DNA of 61,698 nt. Origin: Pseudoalteromonas sp. 3D05. Lineage in GTDB: Bacteria; Pseudomonadota; Gammaproteobacteria; Enterobacterales; Alteromonadaceae. Both the position numbers and the translations under genes were made by a program. Within the stretch, counting starts at the first letter, position 1; every line of letters begins with the position of its first letter. Location of the stretch: assembly GCF_002723455.1 (NCBI RefSeq), contig NZ_PDUS01000023.1, positions 1 to 61,698 of the forward strand, read 5' to 3'. Of this stretch, positions 1-9,477 are shown piece after piece. The notes below the pieces were generated by a model. The model did not search any database and was not told the origin of the DNA. It worked only from the letters and a program-made list of their open reading frames with translations.

Positions 1-264
1 ATTGAGACTCTAAATTTTTTGCGTCATCTAGCGAAGTAGCTTGGCTGTTAGAACTCAATCTGTACGAGTGCCCACACAGATGATTGCTTTATATTGTTAA
101 AGAACGTTGCGATTAAAGCGCTTTGCTTTATCTCGCTAGGGCTGCGCATGTTACGCTTTCCTATTTTTTTGTCAACACTTAATTTAAGAAGTTTTAATAT
201 TAAGTTTTACTCGACTCACTTACCGTTTGTTCAGCGCTTTTCATTGCTGCCTGCCGGGTCAGTG
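1..264 (-). other. rRNA operon leader transcript (5' of 16S rRNA)
   Basis: Read on the minus strand, this segment contains a boxA-type antitermination signal (GTTCTTTAACAAT, 93-105). Its last bases run into what should be the 5' end of 16S rRNA: the minus strand ends ...GAGTCTCAAT, which 16S usually continues as TGAAGAG. At most a few bases of mature 16S can lie inside the window. The plus-strand reading frame over it is not a gene. The assignment rests on the P1 promoter just upstream, the boxA and the usual look of gammaproteobacterial rrn leaders; the rRNA itself is not visible. Confidence 0.8.
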
Positions 265-271
265 GATGCGC

Positions 272-299
272 ATTATAGGGATTATCAGGAAGGGGTCAA
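272..299 (-). promoter_or_regulatory. rRNA operon P1 promoter
   Basis: On the minus strand a -35 TTGACC (294-299) and a -10 TATAAT (272-277) are separated by 16 bp and followed by a GCGC discriminator. This is the exact architecture of E. coli rrn P1 promoters, which respond to ppGpp and growth rate. The 50 bp upstream (300-350) are very A/T-rich, as expected of an UP element. It drives the rRNA operon leftward, away from oriC. Confidence 0.85.
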
Positions 300-468
300 T
301 GCTTTATTTAAGTTTTATTCAATTATTTTCAATTTAGTACAATTACCATACAAACAAAGGGCTGCAATGGAAATTATGTATAAAAAGCACACACAAAAAT
401 TGTTTTGTTGATGAATTAAGTAAAAGCGACACATCTCAATGATGTATCACTTTTACTCTATTATCAGT

Positions 469-2310
469 TTATTGTTTTGTAGTTATTTCCCAGACGGCAA
501 TTGAGCCTGAAATTTCGTTACCCACTATAAGCAATGCTTCATTTGTTGCACTTTGCTCTGCAGGTACAAACGCCATTCCTTCAGGAGCAAGATCACCTGT
601 TATGTTAGAACCTGCTTCTAATCCTCGATTGTAGAAATAATCTTGGAACTTCACATCGTAAGGGTTGGTTATATCAAAGACCATTATCCCACCCATTCGC
701 TCTAATCCAACAAAAGCAAATAGTCGATCATTAATTTGGCCTAATGTTAAAGCCTCTGGTTCAGCACCTTTATCATCTGAGCGAGTATCGCCTTTATTTT
801 CGTCTTCGTTATTATTAAATGCCTCCCCATGAATCGAAGCCGTAATACGTCCTATAGTATCGCCTGAGTCAAATACCACCAGCCCGTTACTATCCCAAAT
901 AGTAAATGAGCGTGCGCCATATGCATAAAGCTCTTCGTATTGACCATCATTATTAGTATCCCCTTTTACAGTGGTTACTTTTAATCTACCAATATCGCTA
1001 TCATCATTATTTAAGTCATCAAAATTTGCTGCGAGCGTTAAATCTTCAACACGGCTTTCGTCTATATAGGCAAGACAGCCATCGTCTTCATCGTAATCAA
1101 GCCCGCCTTTTGCTAAACAATCAGCCTCATCGGTGGCATCGAAAAAGTATTCACGCGCGTCCCCTTCATTAGCTGAAACAATAAAGTTTGCTCCTTTCCA
1201 GCTAAAACTCGAGATTGTGTCAGGCTGATACATACCAAATAAGCCTGAATATGATTTAAAATTTACACCGCCGTCTTTATCTGAAGCATCTATTTTTAAG
1301 TTAGACCAATCTTTGAAGCCCAACCCTTTTAGCTCAACGCTATTATCTTCAAGGTTAATAATAGCGAGACCGTTATTTTCTTGAATCGATACATAAGCGT
1401 ATTTATTATCTTTAGAGATACTGACATATTCAGGCTCTAGATCCATTGCTACAGTAGTATTTATTAGGTTGCCATTTATAGTGCGCCCTGTTGGATTAGC
1501 AAATACCAAACCTTGTGCTTCAAGTTCTGCTTGCTGATTGTTATAAGAGGCAAAGCCAATACTGGTAGCAGTATCTTCTATTACACCATTTACAACATTG
1601 ATGATACTAATTGACCCTTCTGGATCAATACTGTAGTCACCGCTTGGTTCACCTTCATTTGCAACAACTACTTTTGCACCATCGTGGCTAAATGTAACCA
1701 TGTCGGGTAAAAAACCAGCCGCCACATTTTTAATAAACACAGGGCTGTTGCCACTAATATCGTAAAATGCTATTTGACCAGATTCCCCCACATTCTTTGC
1801 AGCCATTGCAACTGCAAGTAGCTCATTATTAGAATCAATTGCGATGCTATTTGCATCTCCAGGAGTATTTTCGTTTAGGGAAAGAGTAATTACACTCGTT
1901 AAGTTTGTTGACGTTACAATGCCTTCGTTGTCTTTAACCAGCGCTGTGGCATCAAAAGTGTCAGCTGGAATAATATTGACCACAGCTGCATTGCCTGAAC
2001 TATTAATTGCGTATATCCACTTTTTTGATTTTTGATACGCCACAATTTCAGCTGCCCCTTCAGGGCTTTGTGCATTGAGTACCGCACGACCAACTAGATT
2101 TATATTAAGGCTTGAATTGGCATCTACGCCATCGTTCCCGTCTAAGCCGTCTATGCCGTCTGTACCATTGATACCATCAACGCCATTGATTCCTGGAGTT
2201 CCTTGTGCACCAGCTTCACCTTGCACACCGTTAACCCCATCGTCACCATCAATAGAGCAGCCTGTGAGTACCGATAGGATTGATAGTGCAAGTATTGTTC
2301 TTCGTAACAT
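469..2310 (-). CDS. choice-of-anchor I family lipoprotein with collagen-like segment
   Basis: 613 aa. The N-terminus is a lipoprotein signal with lipobox LTGC (Cys about 18), so export and lipid anchoring are expected. Residues about 22-64 form a collagen-like run of Gly-X-Y triplets rich in Asp (GDDGVNG, GTDGIDGLDG). The rest resembles the choice-of-anchor I/phytase-esterase-like beta-propeller family, with repeats such as GDANSIAIDSNNELLAVA and MVTFSHDGAKVVVANEGEP. The family is often described as alkaline-phosphatase-like or surface-associated, but no catalytic residues can be assigned here. It follows glmU on the same strand, separated by a terminator, so it is probably monocistronic. Family assignment is fairly sure, function unknown. 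Confidence 0.8.
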   Translation of the reverse strand: MLRRTILALSILSVLTGCSIDGDDGVNGVQGEAGAQGTPGINGVDGINGTDGIDGLDGNDGVDANSSLNINLVGRAVLNAQSPEGAAEIVAYQKSKKWIYAINSSGNAAVVNIIPADTFDATALVKDNEGIVTSTNLTSVITLSLNENTPGDANSIAIDSNNELLAVAMAAKNVGESGQIAFYDISGNSPVFIKNVAAGFLPDMVTFSHDGAKVVVANEGEPSGDYSIDPEGSISIINVVNGVIEDTATSIGFASYNNQQAELEAQGLVFANPTGRTINGNLINTTVAMDLEPEYVSISKDNKYAYVSIQENNGLAIINLEDNSVELKGLGFKDWSNLKIDASDKDGGVNFKSYSGLFGMYQPDTISSFSWKGANFIVSANEGDAREYFFDATDEADCLAKGGLDYDEDDGCLAYIDESRVEDLTLAANFDDLNNDDSDIGRLKVTTVKGDTNNDGQYEELYAYGARSFTIWDSNGLVVFDSGDTIGRITASIHGEAFNNNEDENKGDTRSDDKGAEPEALTLGQINDRLFAFVGLERMGGIMVFDITNPYDVKFQDYFYNRGLEAGSNITGDLAPEGMAFVPAEQSATNEALLIVGNEISGSIAVWEITTKQ

Positions 2311-2400
2311 TGTTATTTCCTTAGTATTGTAATTGATTAAATATCAACACATAGGAATGACAACAATATGGCATTTTTATTTAATTACATTTATGCAATA

Positions 2401-2428
2401 AAAAAGCGAGTTTTTAAACTCGCTTTTT
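2401..2428 (-). terminator. Rho-independent terminator after glmU
   Basis: Near-perfect hairpin with a 13-bp stem, AAAAAGCGAGTTT paired with AAACTCGCTTTTT, around a 2-base loop. It begins 18 bp past the glmU stop and has a T-tract on the minus strand. It separates glmU from the collagen-like lipoprotein gene. Confidence 0.85.
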
Positions 2429-2445
2429 AAATTGAATAAACTTAG

Positions 2446-3804
2446 TTATTTTTTAACAGGCCGTTTCCAACCATCTAAGTTTCGCTGTTTACCACGTGCA
2501 ACCGCTAATTGTTCATCAGCCACTGCGTTTGTAATGACCGAACCAGCTCCAATTGTAGCTGTTGCACCAATATTTACAGGTGCAACTAATGACGAATTTG
2601 ACCCGATAAATGAGTTATCGCCAATGATAGTTTTTGATTTATTTACGCCATCGTAGTTACAGGTAATAGTACCTGCACCTATATTAACCTTTTCGCCAAT
2701 TTCAGCATCGCCAAGATAAGTTAAGTGATTAGCTTTAGAGCCTTTTCCTAAACGCGATTTTTTCATTTCAACAAAGTTACCAATATGCGAATCTTCTTCC
2801 ATAATAGCGCCAGGACGAAGACGGGCGTAAGGGCCTAGTGTACATTTAGCTGCGACAGACGCATCTTCAACTAATGTATTCGCTTTAATAATTACGTTAT
2901 CGCCAATCGTACAATCTTTAAGGACACAATTAGGACCGATTTCAACGTTGTTACCCAGTGTTACTTTACCTTCAAAGATAACATTAACATCAATCAGCAC
3001 ATCTTCGCCGGTTGTCACTTCGCCGCGTACATCGATACGCGCAGGGTCTGCAAGTGTTGCACCGTTTAGCATTAATTCTTCTGCTTGCCAAGCTTGATAT
3101 GCACGTTCAAGACCAGCAAGTTGTACACGGTTATTTGCACCTTCAACTTCCATTGGGTGATCCGGTTGCGCTGAGCTGATCTCAACACCTTCAGCGTGTG
3201 CCATTGCTACGATGTCTGTTAGGTAGTATTCGCCCTGTGCGTTTTCGTTAGACAAGTTACCTAACCAGCTTTTTAATAGCTTGCCATTCACTGCCATAAT
3301 GCCAGTGTTTACTTCAGTAATTAATAGTTGCTCTGGTGATGCGTCTTTTTGCTCAACAATTCCGACTAACTTGCCGTCTACACGCAACATACGGCCGTAG
3401 CCATTAGGGTTTACTAAATTAACAGTTAATACTGCTAAGCCATTCTTAGGCGTCGCTTCAAGCAAGCGCTCAAGTGTAGATTGTTTAGTAAGTGGTACGT
3501 CACCGTATAAGACTAGAACAGTGTCTTCATCATTAATATGAGGGTTTGCTTGTGCTACAGCATGACCGGTACCAAGCTGGTCTGCTTGAAGCACCCAGTT
3601 TACGGCATTATCAGCCAATTGCTGTTGTAATAACTCGCCGCCGTGACCATAAACTAAATTAGTTGAAGTTGCACCTAATGCATTGGCGTTATCAATGACA
3701 TGTTGCACCATGGGTTTACCCGCAACTTTGTGCAGTACTTTTGGTAGAGCCGAACGCATACGAGTACCTTTACCCGCAGCTAAAATAACCGTCGTAAGTG
3801 ACAT
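2446..3804 (-). CDS. glmU: bifunctional GlmU (GlcN-1-P acetyltransferase / GlcNAc-1-P uridyltransferase)
   Basis: 452 aa, the usual length. It makes UDP-GlcNAc in two steps: acetylation of GlcN-1-P, then uridylylation, for peptidoglycan and LPS in the cytoplasm. The N-terminal nucleotidyltransferase domain has LAAGKGTRM (8-16), QLGTGHA and the metal-binding YGDVPL. The C-terminal half is a left-handed beta-helix of hexapeptide repeats, with the acetyltransferase segment NHLTYLGDAEIG. As in E. coli it lies directly downstream of the atp operon, but glmS is not next to it. Terminators on both sides suggest its own transcript. Confidence 0.97.
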   Translation of the reverse strand: MSLTTVILAAGKGTRMRSALPKVLHKVAGKPMVQHVIDNANALGATSTNLVYGHGGELLQQQLADNAVNWVLQADQLGTGHAVAQANPHINDEDTVLVLYGDVPLTKQSTLERLLEATPKNGLAVLTVNLVNPNGYGRMLRVDGKLVGIVEQKDASPEQLLITEVNTGIMAVNGKLLKSWLGNLSNENAQGEYYLTDIVAMAHAEGVEISSAQPDHPMEVEGANNRVQLAGLERAYQAWQAEELMLNGATLADPARIDVRGEVTTGEDVLIDVNVIFEGKVTLGNNVEIGPNCVLKDCTIGDNVIIKANTLVEDASVAAKCTLGPYARLRPGAIMEEDSHIGNFVEMKKSRLGKGSKANHLTYLGDAEIGEKVNIGAGTITCNYDGVNKSKTIIGDNSFIGSNSSLVAPVNIGATATIGAGSVITNAVADEQLAVARGKQRNLDGWKRPVKK

Positions 3805-4041
3805 TAAAACAATATCCTTCTTTCTTTGTTTTAGTTAACTAACACAATCACACCACTATTTATTTGGTGACGCATGCCACTTCATGTGCGCATGCTCGCA
3901 GCAAAAATAATCACATGCTGCGTACCTAAATTGAATGAGTGTTTGTTTATCTAGCTTTATTGTAACGAGGTTTGCTGAAGGATATAAGTATAAGAAGTGA
4001 TCTAATGCACTCTTTGCATCAATAATTTATTTTAAGCACAA

Positions 4042-4067
4042 AAAAGCCCACTATAAAGTGGGCTTTT
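4042..4067 (-). terminator. terminator of the atp operon
   Basis: Stem AAAAGCCCACT / AGTGGGCTTTT with loop ATAA, 17 bp beyond the atpC stop, with a T-run on the minus strand. It closes the atpIBEFHAGDC transcript. The rest of the gap to glmU (3805-4041) shows no gene, only a short GCATGC...GCATGC inverted repeat near 3883-3906. Confidence 0.85.
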
Positions 4068-4083
4068 AATAAACCAGATAGGC

Positions 4084-4506
4084 TTACTTATTACGTAATT
4101 GCTGAATAACACGTAGCTGAGCAATTGCTTCAGCGAGTTGAACAGCTGCTTGGTTATAATCTAACTCAGCAGTGCCACCTTGTGCCATTTGTTGTTCAGC
4201 GTCACGTTTAGCTTGTTCTGCAGCTTGTTCGTCTAAGTCTTCACCTCGAACAGCTGTATCTGCAAGTACAGAAACAATGTTCGGTTGAACTTCTAGCGTG
4301 CCACCTGCAATGTAGATGAGCTCTTCTTCACCAAATTGCTTAACTAAACGTACCATACCAGGTTTAAGGGCAGTTAGTAGTGGAGCGTGACCGGCATTTA
4401 CACCTAACTCACCTTCACTACCACTTACTTGAATAGATTCAACCAAACCAGAAAATAATTTCTCTTCAGCGCTTACTACGTCAAGATGTACAGTCATAGC
4501 TGCCAT
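4084..4506 (-). CDS. atpC: F1Fo ATP synthase subunit epsilon
   Basis: 140 aa. This is the central-stalk subunit that couples rotation to catalysis and inhibits ATP hydrolysis. The N-terminal beta-sandwich begins MTVHLDVVSAEEKLFSG and includes GELGVNAGHAPLLTALKPG; the C-terminal alpha-hairpin follows from about residue 90. An AGGAGGG Shine-Dalgarno sits 4 bp before the chosen ATG. Last gene of the operon, 13 bp after atpD and just before the terminator. Confidence 0.97.
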   Translation of the reverse strand: MAAMTVHLDVVSAEEKLFSGLVESIQVSGSEGELGVNAGHAPLLTALKPGMVRLVKQFGEEELIYIAGGTLEVQPNIVSVLADTAVRGEDLDEQAAEQAKRDAEQQMAQGGTAELDYNQAAVQLAEAIAQLRVIQQLRNK

Positions 4507-4519
4507 ACTACCCTCCTAA

Positions 4520-5905
4520 TTACATGCTTTTGGCTTTTTCTGCCGCTTCTTCGATAGAGCCAACCATGTAGAACGCTTGCTCTGGAAGGTCATCAAACTC
4601 ACCGTTTAAGATGCCTTTAAAGCCAGCAATTGTGTCTTTAAGTGAAACGTATTTACCTGACGCACCTGTAAATACCTCTGCCACGAAGAATGGCTGAGAT
4701 AGGAAGCGTTGGATTTTACGTGCACGAGATACAAGTTGCTTATCTTCGTCAGAAAGCTCGTCCATACCTAGGATTGCAATGATGTCTTTAAGTTCTTTAT
4801 AACGCTGAAGAACTGTTTGAACGCCACGTGCTGTATCGTAGTGCTCTTGACCAATTACTTGTGGGTCAAGTTGACGTGAAGATGAATCAAGTGGGTCTAC
4901 CGCAGGGTAAATACCAAGTGAAGCGATATCACGTGAAAGTACTACTGTTGCATCTAAGTGAGCAAAGGTAGTTGCTGGAGATGGATCCGTTAAATCATCC
5001 GCAGGTACGTATACCGCTTGGATTGAAGTAATTGAGCCAGTCTTAGTAGATGCGATACGCTCTTGAAGTACACCCATTTCTTCAGCAAGTGTAGGCTGGT
5101 AACCTACTGCTGATGGCATACGACCAAGAAGTGCTGATACTTCTGTACCTGCAAGTGTATAACGGTAGATGTTATCTACGAAGAAAAGTACGTCACGACC
5201 TTCGTCACGGAATTTCTCAGCCATAGTAAGACCCGTTAACGCTACGCGTAAACGGTTACCTGGAGGCTCGTTCATCTGACCGTATACAAGCGATACTTTA
5301 TCAAGTACGTTTGAATCGTTCATCTCATGGTAGAAATCGTTACCCTCACGAGTACGCTCACCAACACCTGCGAATACTGAGTAGCCGCTGTGCTCGATTG
5401 CGATGTTACGGATAAGTTCCATCATGTTTACGGTTTTACCAACACCGGCACCACCGAATAAACCAACTTTACCACCTTTAGCGAACGGACATACAAGGTC
5501 GATTACCTTGATACCTGTTTCTAAAAGTTCAATTGAACTTGATTGCTCTTCGTAAGAAGGCGCTGCACGGTGAATAGACATACGGTCTTCTTCGCCGATT
5601 GGGCCTGCTTCATCGATTGGCTCACCAAGTACGTTCATGATACGACCTAAAGTTGCAGTACCTACTGGAACTTTAATCGCTTCACCTGTGTTTTCTACTG
5701 AAGCACCACGACGTAAACCGTCTGTAGTACCTAGTGCGATAGCACGTACCACACCGCCACCTAGCTGTTGTTGAACTTCTAGAGTCAAACCTGCTAAATC
5801 GCCATCTGTTACTTTTAGTGCGTCATATACGGCTGGCACGTTGTTTTGCGAATATTCAATATCCACAACGGCACCGATAATTTGGACGACCTTACCTAAA
5901 CTCAT
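4520..5905 (-). CDS. atpD: F1Fo ATP synthase subunit beta
   Basis: 461 aa, the catalytic subunit of F1. Walker A GGAGVGKT is at 151-158, followed by GERTREGNDFYHEM with the catalytic Glu region; the Walker B strand DVLFFVDNIYRYTLAGTEVS follows. Length and sequence are standard. It lies between atpG and atpC in the canonical F1 order. Confidence 0.98.
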   Translation of the reverse strand: MSLGKVVQIIGAVVDIEYSQNNVPAVYDALKVTDGDLAGLTLEVQQQLGGGVVRAIALGTTDGLRRGASVENTGEAIKVPVGTATLGRIMNVLGEPIDEAGPIGEEDRMSIHRAAPSYEEQSSSIELLETGIKVIDLVCPFAKGGKVGLFGGAGVGKTVNMMELIRNIAIEHSGYSVFAGVGERTREGNDFYHEMNDSNVLDKVSLVYGQMNEPPGNRLRVALTGLTMAEKFRDEGRDVLFFVDNIYRYTLAGTEVSALLGRMPSAVGYQPTLAEEMGVLQERIASTKTGSITSIQAVYVPADDLTDPSPATTFAHLDATVVLSRDIASLGIYPAVDPLDSSSRQLDPQVIGQEHYDTARGVQTVLQRYKELKDIIAILGMDELSDEDKQLVSRARKIQRFLSQPFFVAEVFTGASGKYVSLKDTIAGFKGILNGEFDDLPEQAFYMVGSIEEAAEKAKSM

Positions 5906-5938
5906 GTCTATTCCTCTCTTTAATCTTTGCCAGAAGCA

Positions 5939-6799
5939 TTAAACTGCGGCTGAACCAGAAACAATCTCACTAATTTCTTGTGTGATTGCAGCTTGGCGCG
6001 CCTTGTTATAAATAAGCTGTAACTCATCCATAAGGTCGCCAGCGTTATCAGTTGCAGCTTTCATCGCAACCATACGGGCAGCCTGTTCAGAGGCAGCGTT
6101 CTCAACTACACCTTGGTATACTTGAGACTCAATAAAGCGTACTAACAGCGCTTCTAAAATCGCGTCTGGGTTTGGCTCGTATAAGTAGTCCCATGCATGT
6201 GCAGAAACTTCTTCTTCAGCTTTTGGCAAAGGGAGTAACTGATCTATCATTGGCTCTTGCTTCATGGTATTAACGAAGTTGTTATATACCAAGAATAAAC
6301 GGTCAATTTTGCCTTCAGAGAATGCATCTAGCATTATTTTTACAGGACCAATTATGTCTTGTACTGAAGGTTTATCTCCTAAGCCCGCTTTTTTAGCGAG
6401 TAGTTGACCACCAAAACGTTGGAAGAAACCAGCAGCTTTGCTGCCTAAAGTTGCAAACTCGGCGTCTACACCTTTTTCTTTCCACGCTTTAACGTCTTGT
6501 GCAACTTTCTTAAACTCGTTTGAGTTTAAGCCGCCACACAAACCACGGTCAGTAGAGATAACAATATAACCAACTCGTTTTACTTCACGCTCTTCTAAGA
6601 ACGGGTGAGTAAAATCAAGATTTGCTTGAGCAACACGACCAATTACTTTACGTAATTTTTCAGCGTATGGACGGCTTGAAGCCACTCGTTCTTGCGCCTT
6701 TTTCATTTTAGACGCAGCAACCATTTCCATTGCACTGGTGATCTTTTGAGTATTTTTAATACTGCCGATCTTGCTTTTAATCTCTTTTCCGCTGGCCAT
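5939..6799 (-). CDS. atpG: F1Fo ATP synthase subunit gamma
   Basis: 286 aa. The rotor shaft of F1. It starts MASGKEIKSKIGSIKNTQKITSAMEMVAASKM, the conserved N-terminal helix. The C-terminal helix ends NKARQAAITQEISEIVSGSAAV, with the family signature ITQEI.EIV.GA. It is in normal position between atpA and atpD. Confidence 0.98.
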   Translation of the reverse strand: MASGKEIKSKIGSIKNTQKITSAMEMVAASKMKKAQERVASSRPYAEKLRKVIGRVAQANLDFTHPFLEEREVKRVGYIVISTDRGLCGGLNSNEFKKVAQDVKAWKEKGVDAEFATLGSKAAGFFQRFGGQLLAKKAGLGDKPSVQDIIGPVKIMLDAFSEGKIDRLFLVYNNFVNTMKQEPMIDQLLPLPKAEEEVSAHAWDYLYEPNPDAILEALLVRFIESQVYQGVVENAASEQAARMVAMKAATDNAGDLMDELQLIYNKARQAAITQEISEIVSGSAAV

Positions 6800-6859
6800 G
6801 ACTCTCTCTCCGAATCAAGGTGAGCTTTAGCAAGCTAAAGCGCACCATTAATAACTAAA

Positions 6860-8401
6860 TTACCAAGTTTGCGTAGACTTGAACTTCTCTAGAAGTTCTT
6901 TAAGCTGCGCTTCGATCTCGGCGTTGTAGTTACCTGTTTCATTGATTTGAGCCATAAGCTCTGCGTATGTGCTGTTTGCATAAGAAAGTAAAGCTGCTTC
7001 GAAATCCATGATTTTAGGGATTTCAACATCTTTTAAATAACCTTTCTCTGCTGCAAATAACGACAAAGACATTTCAGCAACAGACATTGGTGCGTACTGT
7101 TTCTGCTTCATTAGCTCTGTTACACGCTCACCATGCTCAAGTTGAGCACGAGTTGCATCATCAAGGTCAGACGCGAACTGCGAGAACGCAGCTAATTCAC
7201 GATACTGAGCTAGGGCTAGACGGATACCGCCACCTAGTTTCTTAACGATTTTAGTTTGTGCAGCACCACCAACACGCGATACCGAGATACCAGCATTTAC
7301 TGCCGGACGGATACCTGAGTTGAATAAGTCAGTTTCTAAGAAGATCTGACCATCGGTGATAGAGATAACGTTAGTCGGTACGAACGCAGAAACGTCGCCG
7401 CCTTGAGTTTCAATGATTGGCAATGCCGTCAATGAACCTGTTTTACCTTTCACTTCACCATTAGTGAACTTCTCAACGTAATCAGCGTTTACACGCGATG
7501 CACGCTCTAGAAGACGTGAGTGAAGATAGAATACGTCACCTGGGTATGCTTCACGACCTGGTGGACGCTTAAGTAGCAATGAGATTTGACGGTAAGCAAC
7601 AGCTTGCTTAGATAAATCATCATATACGATTAGCGCGTCTTCACCACGGTCACGGAAGTATTCACCCATAGTACAGCCCGAGAACGGAGCTAAGTACTGA
7701 AGTGCCGCAGACTCAGAAGCAGATGCAACAACAACGATTGTGTTTTCTAATGCACCGTGCTCTTCTAATTTACGTACTACGTTAGCAATAGTAGAGGCTT
7801 TTTGACCAACCGCAACGTACACACACTTAACGCCTGTGCCTTTTTGGTTGATGATTGCATCGATTGCTAGTGCAGTTTTACCTGTTTGGCGGTCACCGAT
7901 CACAAGCTCACGCTGACCACGACCAACTGGAATCATCGCATCAATAGATTTGTAACCAGTTTGAACTGGCTCATCAACAGATTGACGTTCGATTACACCT
8001 GGTGCAATTTTTTCTACAGGTTCAAAACCGTCGTTATCTAAAGCGCCTTTACCATCGATAGGTGCACCAAGTGTGTTTACAACACGACCAAGTAGACCAC
8101 GACCAACAGGAACTTCTAAGATACGGCCAGTTGTATAAACTTTTACGCCTTCTGTAAGGTCAGCGTAAGGACCCATTACTACTGCACCAATTGAGTCACG
8201 CTCAAGGTTTAGTGCGATAGCATAACGGTTGCCAGGAAGCTCAATCATCTCACCTTGCATACAGTCAGCTAGACCGTGGATGCGAATGATACCGTCAGTA
8301 ACAGATACAATTGTACCTTCGTTACGAGCTTCACTTACAACTTCGAACTGCTCAATACGTTGTTTGATCAGATCTGAAATTTCAGTGGAATTAAGTTGCA
8401 T
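6860..8401 (-). CDS. atpA: F1Fo ATP synthase subunit alpha
   Basis: 513 aa, the usual length. It forms the alpha3beta3 hexamer and carries non-catalytic nucleotide sites. Walker A GDRQTGKT is at 169-176, and the signature PAVNAGISVSRVGGAAQ lies in the C-terminal half. Translation starts MQLNSTEISDLIKQRI, as in E. coli. The gene follows atpH by 14 bp. Confidence 0.98.
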   Translation of the reverse strand: MQLNSTEISDLIKQRIEQFEVVSEARNEGTIVSVTDGIIRIHGLADCMQGEMIELPGNRYAIALNLERDSIGAVVMGPYADLTEGVKVYTTGRILEVPVGRGLLGRVVNTLGAPIDGKGALDNDGFEPVEKIAPGVIERQSVDEPVQTGYKSIDAMIPVGRGQRELVIGDRQTGKTALAIDAIINQKGTGVKCVYVAVGQKASTIANVVRKLEEHGALENTIVVVASASESAALQYLAPFSGCTMGEYFRDRGEDALIVYDDLSKQAVAYRQISLLLKRPPGREAYPGDVFYLHSRLLERASRVNADYVEKFTNGEVKGKTGSLTALPIIETQGGDVSAFVPTNVISITDGQIFLETDLFNSGIRPAVNAGISVSRVGGAAQTKIVKKLGGGIRLALAQYRELAAFSQFASDLDDATRAQLEHGERVTELMKQKQYAPMSVAEMSLSLFAAEKGYLKDVEIPKIMDFEAALLSYANSTYAELMAQINETGNYNAEIEAQLKELLEKFKSTQTW

Positions 8402-8415
8402 GCTCTTTTTCCCAA

Positions 8416-8949
8416 TTACGATTGTAGTGTTGTGGCTAAGCGGTTTAATTTACCGCGTACTGAGCCGTCGATTACAGTATCACCAGACTTGATAATTAGT
8501 CCGCCAACAACTGTAGCGTCTTCACTACAATTCAGCTTAACTTTGCGTGCGAAACGTTTTTCAAGTGCCGCTACCAATGATTCTTGCTGCTGAGCAGCTA
8601 GAGGGGTTGCCGAAATCACGTCTACTTCGATTTCTTTATCGTATTCTGCTTTAAATTCAGCAAATAACTCTGCAACCGCAGGTAGGGCAATCAAACGTCC
8701 ATTTTCAGCCATCACCTTCACTAGGTTCTGACCTTGTTCGTTGAGCTGCTCAGCACAAATCTGATTAAATAACTCAGCTTGTGCAGTTGCAGTAGGCAAT
8801 CCAGCTAAAATGCTTGATGCTTGTTCATTGCTGGCAACTTCACCAGCAAAAAACAACATCTCATTCCAGCTTTCCATAGTGCCTTTTTCAACGGCAAGTT
8901 CAAAAGCCGCTTTAGCGTATGGGCGAGCGATAGTAGTCAATTCAGACAT
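8416..8949 (-). CDS. atpH: F1Fo ATP synthase subunit delta
   Basis: 177 aa from the ATG at 8949, the same length as E. coli AtpH. An upstream in-frame ATG at 8955 would add two residues but lies too close to the AGGAGGG ribosome-binding site, so 8949 is preferred. Delta ties F1 to the peripheral b stalk. It begins MSELTTIARPYAKAAFELA and ends in the conserved VVGGLIIKSGDTVIDGSVRGKL region. Confidence 0.95.
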   Translation of the reverse strand: MSELTTIARPYAKAAFELAVEKGTMESWNEMLFFAGEVASNEQASSILAGLPTATAQAELFNQICAEQLNEQGQNLVKVMAENGRLIALPAVAELFAEFKAEYDKEIEVDVISATPLAAQQQESLVAALEKRFARKVKLNCSEDATVVGGLIIKSGDTVIDGSVRGKLNRLATTLQS

Positions 8950-8965
8950 GCTCATACCCTCCTAA

Positions 8966-9436
8966 TTACAGCTCAGCGACAAGTTTTTCAACGATGTCAC
9001 TATGTGCGGCTTGATTGATTTCGCGCTCTAAAATGCGTTCAGCACCAACCACTGCAAGAGTAGCTACTTGTTTACGTAGCTCTTCTGTTACACGGTTACG
9101 TTCTGCTTCGATTTCAGATTGCCCTTGAGCAATAATTTTTTCACGCTCTTGCTGACCACGAACTGTTTCTTCGTCAACAATTAGCACGGCACGCTTTTTA
9201 GCTTGATCAATGATATCAGCCGCTTGAGCTTTTGCATCTTTAAGCTGATCAGCAGCTTTCTTTTGCGCAAGTTCTAAGTCTTTCTCGGCTCTATCAGAGG
9301 CAGCTAAACCATCTTCGATTTTCTTTTGGCGAGCTTCAATTGCACCGTTTAATGGTGGCCATACGAATTTCATACAGAAAAGTACGAACACCGTAAACGC
9401 AATTAATTCACCGATAAGAGTGGCGTTTAAGTTCAC
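8966..9436 (-). CDS. atpF: F1Fo ATP synthase subunit b
   Basis: 156 aa, exactly the E. coli length. An N-terminal membrane anchor (about 8-26, IGELIAFTVFVLFCMKFVW) is followed by a long charged, Ala-rich coiled coil that forms the peripheral stator. Only one b-type gene is present, so the stalk is a homodimer. Confidence 0.97.
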   Translation of the reverse strand: MNLNATLIGELIAFTVFVLFCMKFVWPPLNGAIEARQKKIEDGLAASDRAEKDLELAQKKAADQLKDAKAQAADIIDQAKKRAVLIVDEETVRGQQEREKIIAQGQSEIEAERNRVTEELRKQVATLAVVGAERILEREINQAAHSDIVEKLVAEL

Positions 9437-9477
9437 AACCGCTCCTCCTTAAATAGTAAGCTGTTCAAAAAATAAAA

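Noticed and set aside
94..411. 105-aa frame on the plus strand
   Set aside because: It lies over the rRNA leader and P1 promoter of the opposite strand, with no ribosome-binding site and no protein-like pattern.
2075..2332. Pro/Ser-rich frame antisense to the collagen-like lipoprotein
   Set aside because: Its repeats are only the reverse complement of the Gly-X-Y codons.
4924..4939. parS-like sequence in atpD (TCACGTGAAA core)
   Set aside because: Only about 11 of 16 consensus positions match; below the two clear sites in recF.
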